Shown here piece by piece: positions 52,067 to 53,925 of a stretch of 53,925 bases of DNA; the stretch's first letter is position 1, and each line of letters starts with the position of its first letter. A program made the position numbers and the translations under genes. The notes beneath the pieces were generated by a model. It had not been told where the DNA came from, searched no databases, and worked only from the letters and a program-made list of their open reading frames with translations. This DNA is from Bacillus sp. JCM 19041 (GTDB taxonomy: Bacteria; Bacillota; Bacilli; Bacillales; Bacillaceae_D): positions 1 through 53,925 of the forward strand of contig BAXC01000020.1 of assembly GCA_001310375.1 (NCBI GenBank). Direction: 5' to 3'.

Positions 52067-52093
52067 TATTACAGACATCAGGGGTCTGTAATA
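52067..52093 (+). promoter_or_regulatory. Operator candidate of the Rrf2 regulator (own promoter)
   Basis: Perfect 10-bp inverted repeat TATTACAGAC (52067-52076) and GTCTGTAATA (52084-52093) with a 7-base spacer, 19 bases upstream of the regulator start. Its place near the start site suggests autorepression. The same arm recurs before the flavoprotein gene. Confidence 0.8.
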
Positions 52094-52112
52094 GGTGTAA
52101 AGGGGTGGTTAG

Positions 52113-52552
52113 ATGAAATATTCAAAAGCGACAAATTATGCGTTGCACACAATGGTTTACTTGATCCTTGCTCCAAAAGGGAATGCGGTTGGAGTTGAGC
52201 AATTAGCAAAAACACAAGATCTTTCGCCAACCTACTTGTCCAAAATTCTTACGAAGTTAGTAAAAGCGGGATTAATCGAATCCAATCCTGGTGTAAATGG
52301 TGGATATAGCATTTTAAAACGTGCTCGCACAATTTCTTTTTTAGATGTCATTCAAGCAATTGAAGGGCAAACGACATTGTTTAGTTGTTCACTCGAACAT
52401 GATGAACTTTCTAGAAATGACGACTGTTTAATCGAGCAAGTGATGGCAGAAGCGAGGCAAAGATGAGAGAGGATTTAAACAGTAAGTACATTGTGGATAT
52501 CGCAAAAAAAATGGAAGAAAAAAAAAGAGGGCTAATCCTTTTTTTAAGCTAA
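52113..52552 (+). CDS. Rrf2-family transcriptional regulator, frameshifted
   Basis: Small winged-helix regulator. ATG 52113 follows AAAGGGGTGG. The helix-turn-helix (VEQLAKTQDLSPTYLSKILT, then GVNGGYSILKRA) matches Rrf2 proteins. Only two cysteines are visible (FSCSLEHDE and NDDCLIEQ), not the three of Fe-S members such as NsrR/IscR, so a thiol switch is more likely than a cluster. The frame breaks near 52453; one missing G gives AEAEAKMREDLNSKYIVDIA. After that it ends at 52552 (146 aa). A further missing A in the following A run would give KKRANPFFKLIKDIKSL and a stop at 52575. A-rich/T-rich sequence at 52513-52546 could also form a terminator. Confidence 0.82.
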
Positions 52553-52577
52553 TTAAAGATATAAAGAGTCTGTAATA
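52551..52577 (+). promoter_or_regulatory. Second Rrf2 operator candidate, before the flavoprotein gene
   Basis: The right arm GTCTGTAATA (52568-52577) is identical to that of the regulator's own site. At the same 7-base spacing the left arm AATTAAAGAT (52551-52560) matches 7 of 10. It lies 27 bases upstream of the flavoprotein ATG and overlaps a TAATAT that could be the -10. Confidence 0.7.
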
Positions 52578-52604
52578 TAGATAATAAGAATAGGAGTCGA
52601 TCAA

Positions 52605-53516
52605 ATGTTAGATTGTATCGTAATTGGTGGAGGGCCAGCTGGATTAAATGCAGCACTCGTACTTGGACGGGCAAGAAAGAAAGTTATCTTATTTGATGAA
52701 GACAAACCAAGAAATCGCGTCACAAGTGAATCTCATGGGTTTATCACGAGAGATGGGATTGAACCTGCTGAATTTAAACGAATCGCTCATCAAGATCTGG
52801 CTCATTACCCGAGCGTGTCGCTTAATCGACAGCGTGTGGTGGCTGTGAAGAAAGAGGAACATTCATTTCTAGTAGAAGCAGCGGATGGAACGCACTTTAC
52901 GACAAAAAAAGTGTTGTTAACAACAGGGTTAGTAGATGTATTGCCAGAAATTAAAGGGGTAGCGTCGTTTTATGGTAAAAGCTTATTTAGTTGCCCTTTC
53001 TGTGATGGCTGGGAAATGCGAGACAAAGCATTGGTCGTGATTTCGGAAAGAAGTGAGCATGCCGTTCATATGGCGAAGCTGCTTACTAATTGGAGTACAG
53101 ATGTTGTTGTATGTACGAATGGGACGTGCGATTTATCGGACGAGGAGAAAGTGTTACTTGCGAAAAAGAAGATAACTGTCATTGAAGATGAAATCAGTGA
53201 GTTACGTGGAGAGAATGGACAATTACAAACGATCAAGTTTGTAGGAAGGGAAGAGATCAAACGTGATTCAGGTATTGTCATGACTGGTTTTACACAAGCA
53301 ACCGATTTCGCAAGCTCTTTAGAATTGGAAGTCAATGAGATAGGCGGTGTAGTGACTGACGTGTTTGGGCGAACGAATCAGGCAGGCGTTTATTCTGCTG
53401 GTGATCATTCAATTGCAGGACCATCGCAATTGATTATTGCTGCTGCGGAAGGGAATAAAGCAGCGGTTGGGGTCATTGCCGATCTAACGGATGAATCGTT
53501 TGAACAAAAGAATTAA
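52605..53516 (+). CDS. Thioredoxin-reductase-like NAD(P)/FAD oxidoreductase
   Basis: Flavin disulfide reductase of 303 aa, intact. ATG 52605 follows AGGAG. The FAD motif VIGGGPAGLNAALVLGRARK lies at residues 6-25, the redox pair is in SCPFCDGWE (about 129-137), and the second FAD motif is GVYSAGDHSIAGPSQ. CPFC differs from the CAxC usual for TrxB, so it may reduce a different partner. The NADPH segment around VVISERSEH lacks the usual GxGxxA. Together with the Rrf2 regulator and shared operator it probably forms a redox-stress unit. Confidence 0.88.
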   Translation: MLDCIVIGGGPAGLNAALVLGRARKKVILFDEDKPRNRVTSESHGFITRDGIEPAEFKRIAHQDLAHYPSVSLNRQRVVAVKKEEHSFLVEAADGTHFTTKKVLLTTGLVDVLPEIKGVASFYGKSLFSCPFCDGWEMRDKALVVISERSEHAVHMAKLLTNWSTDVVVCTNGTCDLSDEEKVLLAKKKITVIEDEISELRGENGQLQTIKFVGREEIKRDSGIVMTGFTQATDFASSLELEVNEIGGVVTDVFGRTNQAGVYSAGDHSIAGPSQLIIAAAEGNKAAVGVIADLTDESFEQKN

Positions 53517-53637
53517 GAAATAAAATAATTCGGCGTATGTAAGAAGTGCAACGGCGGGATTGCTCGTATCCTTTCCAATCGCCATGAAAATTGTACGAGC
53601 TTTGCTTGGGATAAATGAAAAAGCAGCTGGAAATAGA

Positions 53638-53673
53638 TAAGAAAAAGGACGCTACAGCGTCCTTTTTCTTATT
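53638..53673. terminator. Bidirectional terminator
   Basis: A 16-bp perfect stem (ATAAGAAAAAGGACGC / GCGTCCTTTTTCTTAT) with a TACA loop. It serves both the flavoprotein gene and the convergent arsC; the 120 bases before it hold no gene I can support. Confidence 0.9.
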
Positions 53674-53925
53674 CTCCTGACTCGGCAAATATATAAATAC
53701 GGTCGCCGATCTCATCGCGAACACGTTGGAAAAAAGCCCATTTGTCTTCATCTGATCCTTCTGCTTTAGCAGGATCGTCAAATCCCCAATGCTCACGTCG
53801 AAGGTGAGGAGGCGTTGTTGGACAGCGGTCGGCAGCATCACCACATAATGTGACAATCATATCGCTGTTGTTGAGAAGTTCCATATTAATCATATCTGAT
53901 GTTTGTTTTGAGATGTCGATATCCA
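53669..53925 (-). CDS. arsC: Arsenate reductase ArsC (thioredoxin-coupled), partial
   Basis: C-terminal part of a low-molecular-weight-phosphatase-fold arsenate reductase; the N-terminus lies beyond the window's right edge. The frame is open from the edge ([17 protein letters not shown]) to the stop at 53669. [16 protein letters not shown] carries the two resolving cysteines that correspond to Cys82 and Cys89 of the S. aureus enzyme, and [14 protein letters not shown] is highly conserved. It reduces arsenate to arsenite using thioredoxin. A plus-strand reading of its other frame is a shadow. Confidence 0.92.
   Translation of the reverse strand, partial: DIDISKQTSDMINMELLNNSDMIVTLCGDAADRCPTTPPHLRREHWGFDDPAKAEGSDEDKWAFFQRVRDEIGDRIYIFAESGE

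Noticed and set aside
53517..53641. Small peptide gene between the flavoprotein stop and the terminator
   Set aside because: Short frames from GTG 53546 or ATG 53585 have no RBS and no convincing hydrophobic or conserved pattern.
53473..53856. Minus-strand open frame between the flavoprotein gene and arsC
   Set aside because: It overlaps the real arsC frame, the perfect terminator hairpin and the end of the flavoprotein gene.

Overview
The window looks like a chromosomal segment of a low-to-mid-GC Firmicute of the Bacillaceae. Supporting signs are strong GGAGG-type ribosome binding sites, frequent TTG and GTG starts, sigma-A promoters of the TTGACA-N17-TATAAT type, CcpA cre-like sites, and Bacillus-type rbsRKDACB and iol loci. 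Many secreted and lipoprotein sequences are very acidic, which would fit an alkaliphile or halotolerant such as Shouchella/Alkalihalobacillus; that genus-level placement is an inference only.

Layout. 1-1093: end of an unknown two-gene unit. 1145-4529: a CNNM/CBS membrane protein (-), an MscS channel (+) and an unknown membrane protein (-). 4753-10522: ribose locus rbsR-K-D-A-C-B behind a sigma-A promoter and a perfect 18-bp LacI-type operator. 10657-15176: an ECF-like sigma factor, a membrane protein, an ABC ATPase and two large ABC permeases. 15320-30877: divergent iolR and a long inositol cluster (iolA-B-C-D-E-G-I-J, a second Gfo/Idh dehydrogenase, a TIM-barrel isomerase, iolH, iolT, a third Gfo/Idh protein). 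31146-32502: a lone nitrilase-family gene and a decayed stretch. 32503-42467: first glycan-uptake cluster (GntR regulator, LplB/LplC-type permeases, large solute-binding lipoprotein, DUF624 protein, GH2 glycosidase, and an odd J-like membrane protein). 42531-51940: a secreted endonuclease/exonuclease/phosphatase (-), a YesM/YesN-type two-component system, a second sugar ABC importer and a GH78 alpha-L-rhamnosidase. 52067-53516: an Rrf2 regulator and a thioredoxin-reductase-like flavoprotein sharing a predicted operator. 53669-53925: 3' part of arsC (-).

How it works together. The segment is mostly carbon acquisition: ribose, myo-inositol and relatives, and plant-polysaccharide oligosaccharides (beta-galactoside or uronide and rhamnoside chemistry). 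Neither glycan importer carries its own ATPase, so a shared MsmX-type ATPase elsewhere is expected. Catabolite control is suggested by cre-like sequences ahead of the iol operon, iolT and the glycan operons.

Quality warning. About thirty coding regions or positions carry an apparent 1-2 base indel. In each case the protein continues cleanly in another frame, with family motifs preserved on both sides. Functional, otherwise conserved pathways are hit uniformly, so uncorrected sequencing or assembly error is much more likely than mass pseudogene formation. I list these genes as whole CDSs and give the approximate position of each break.
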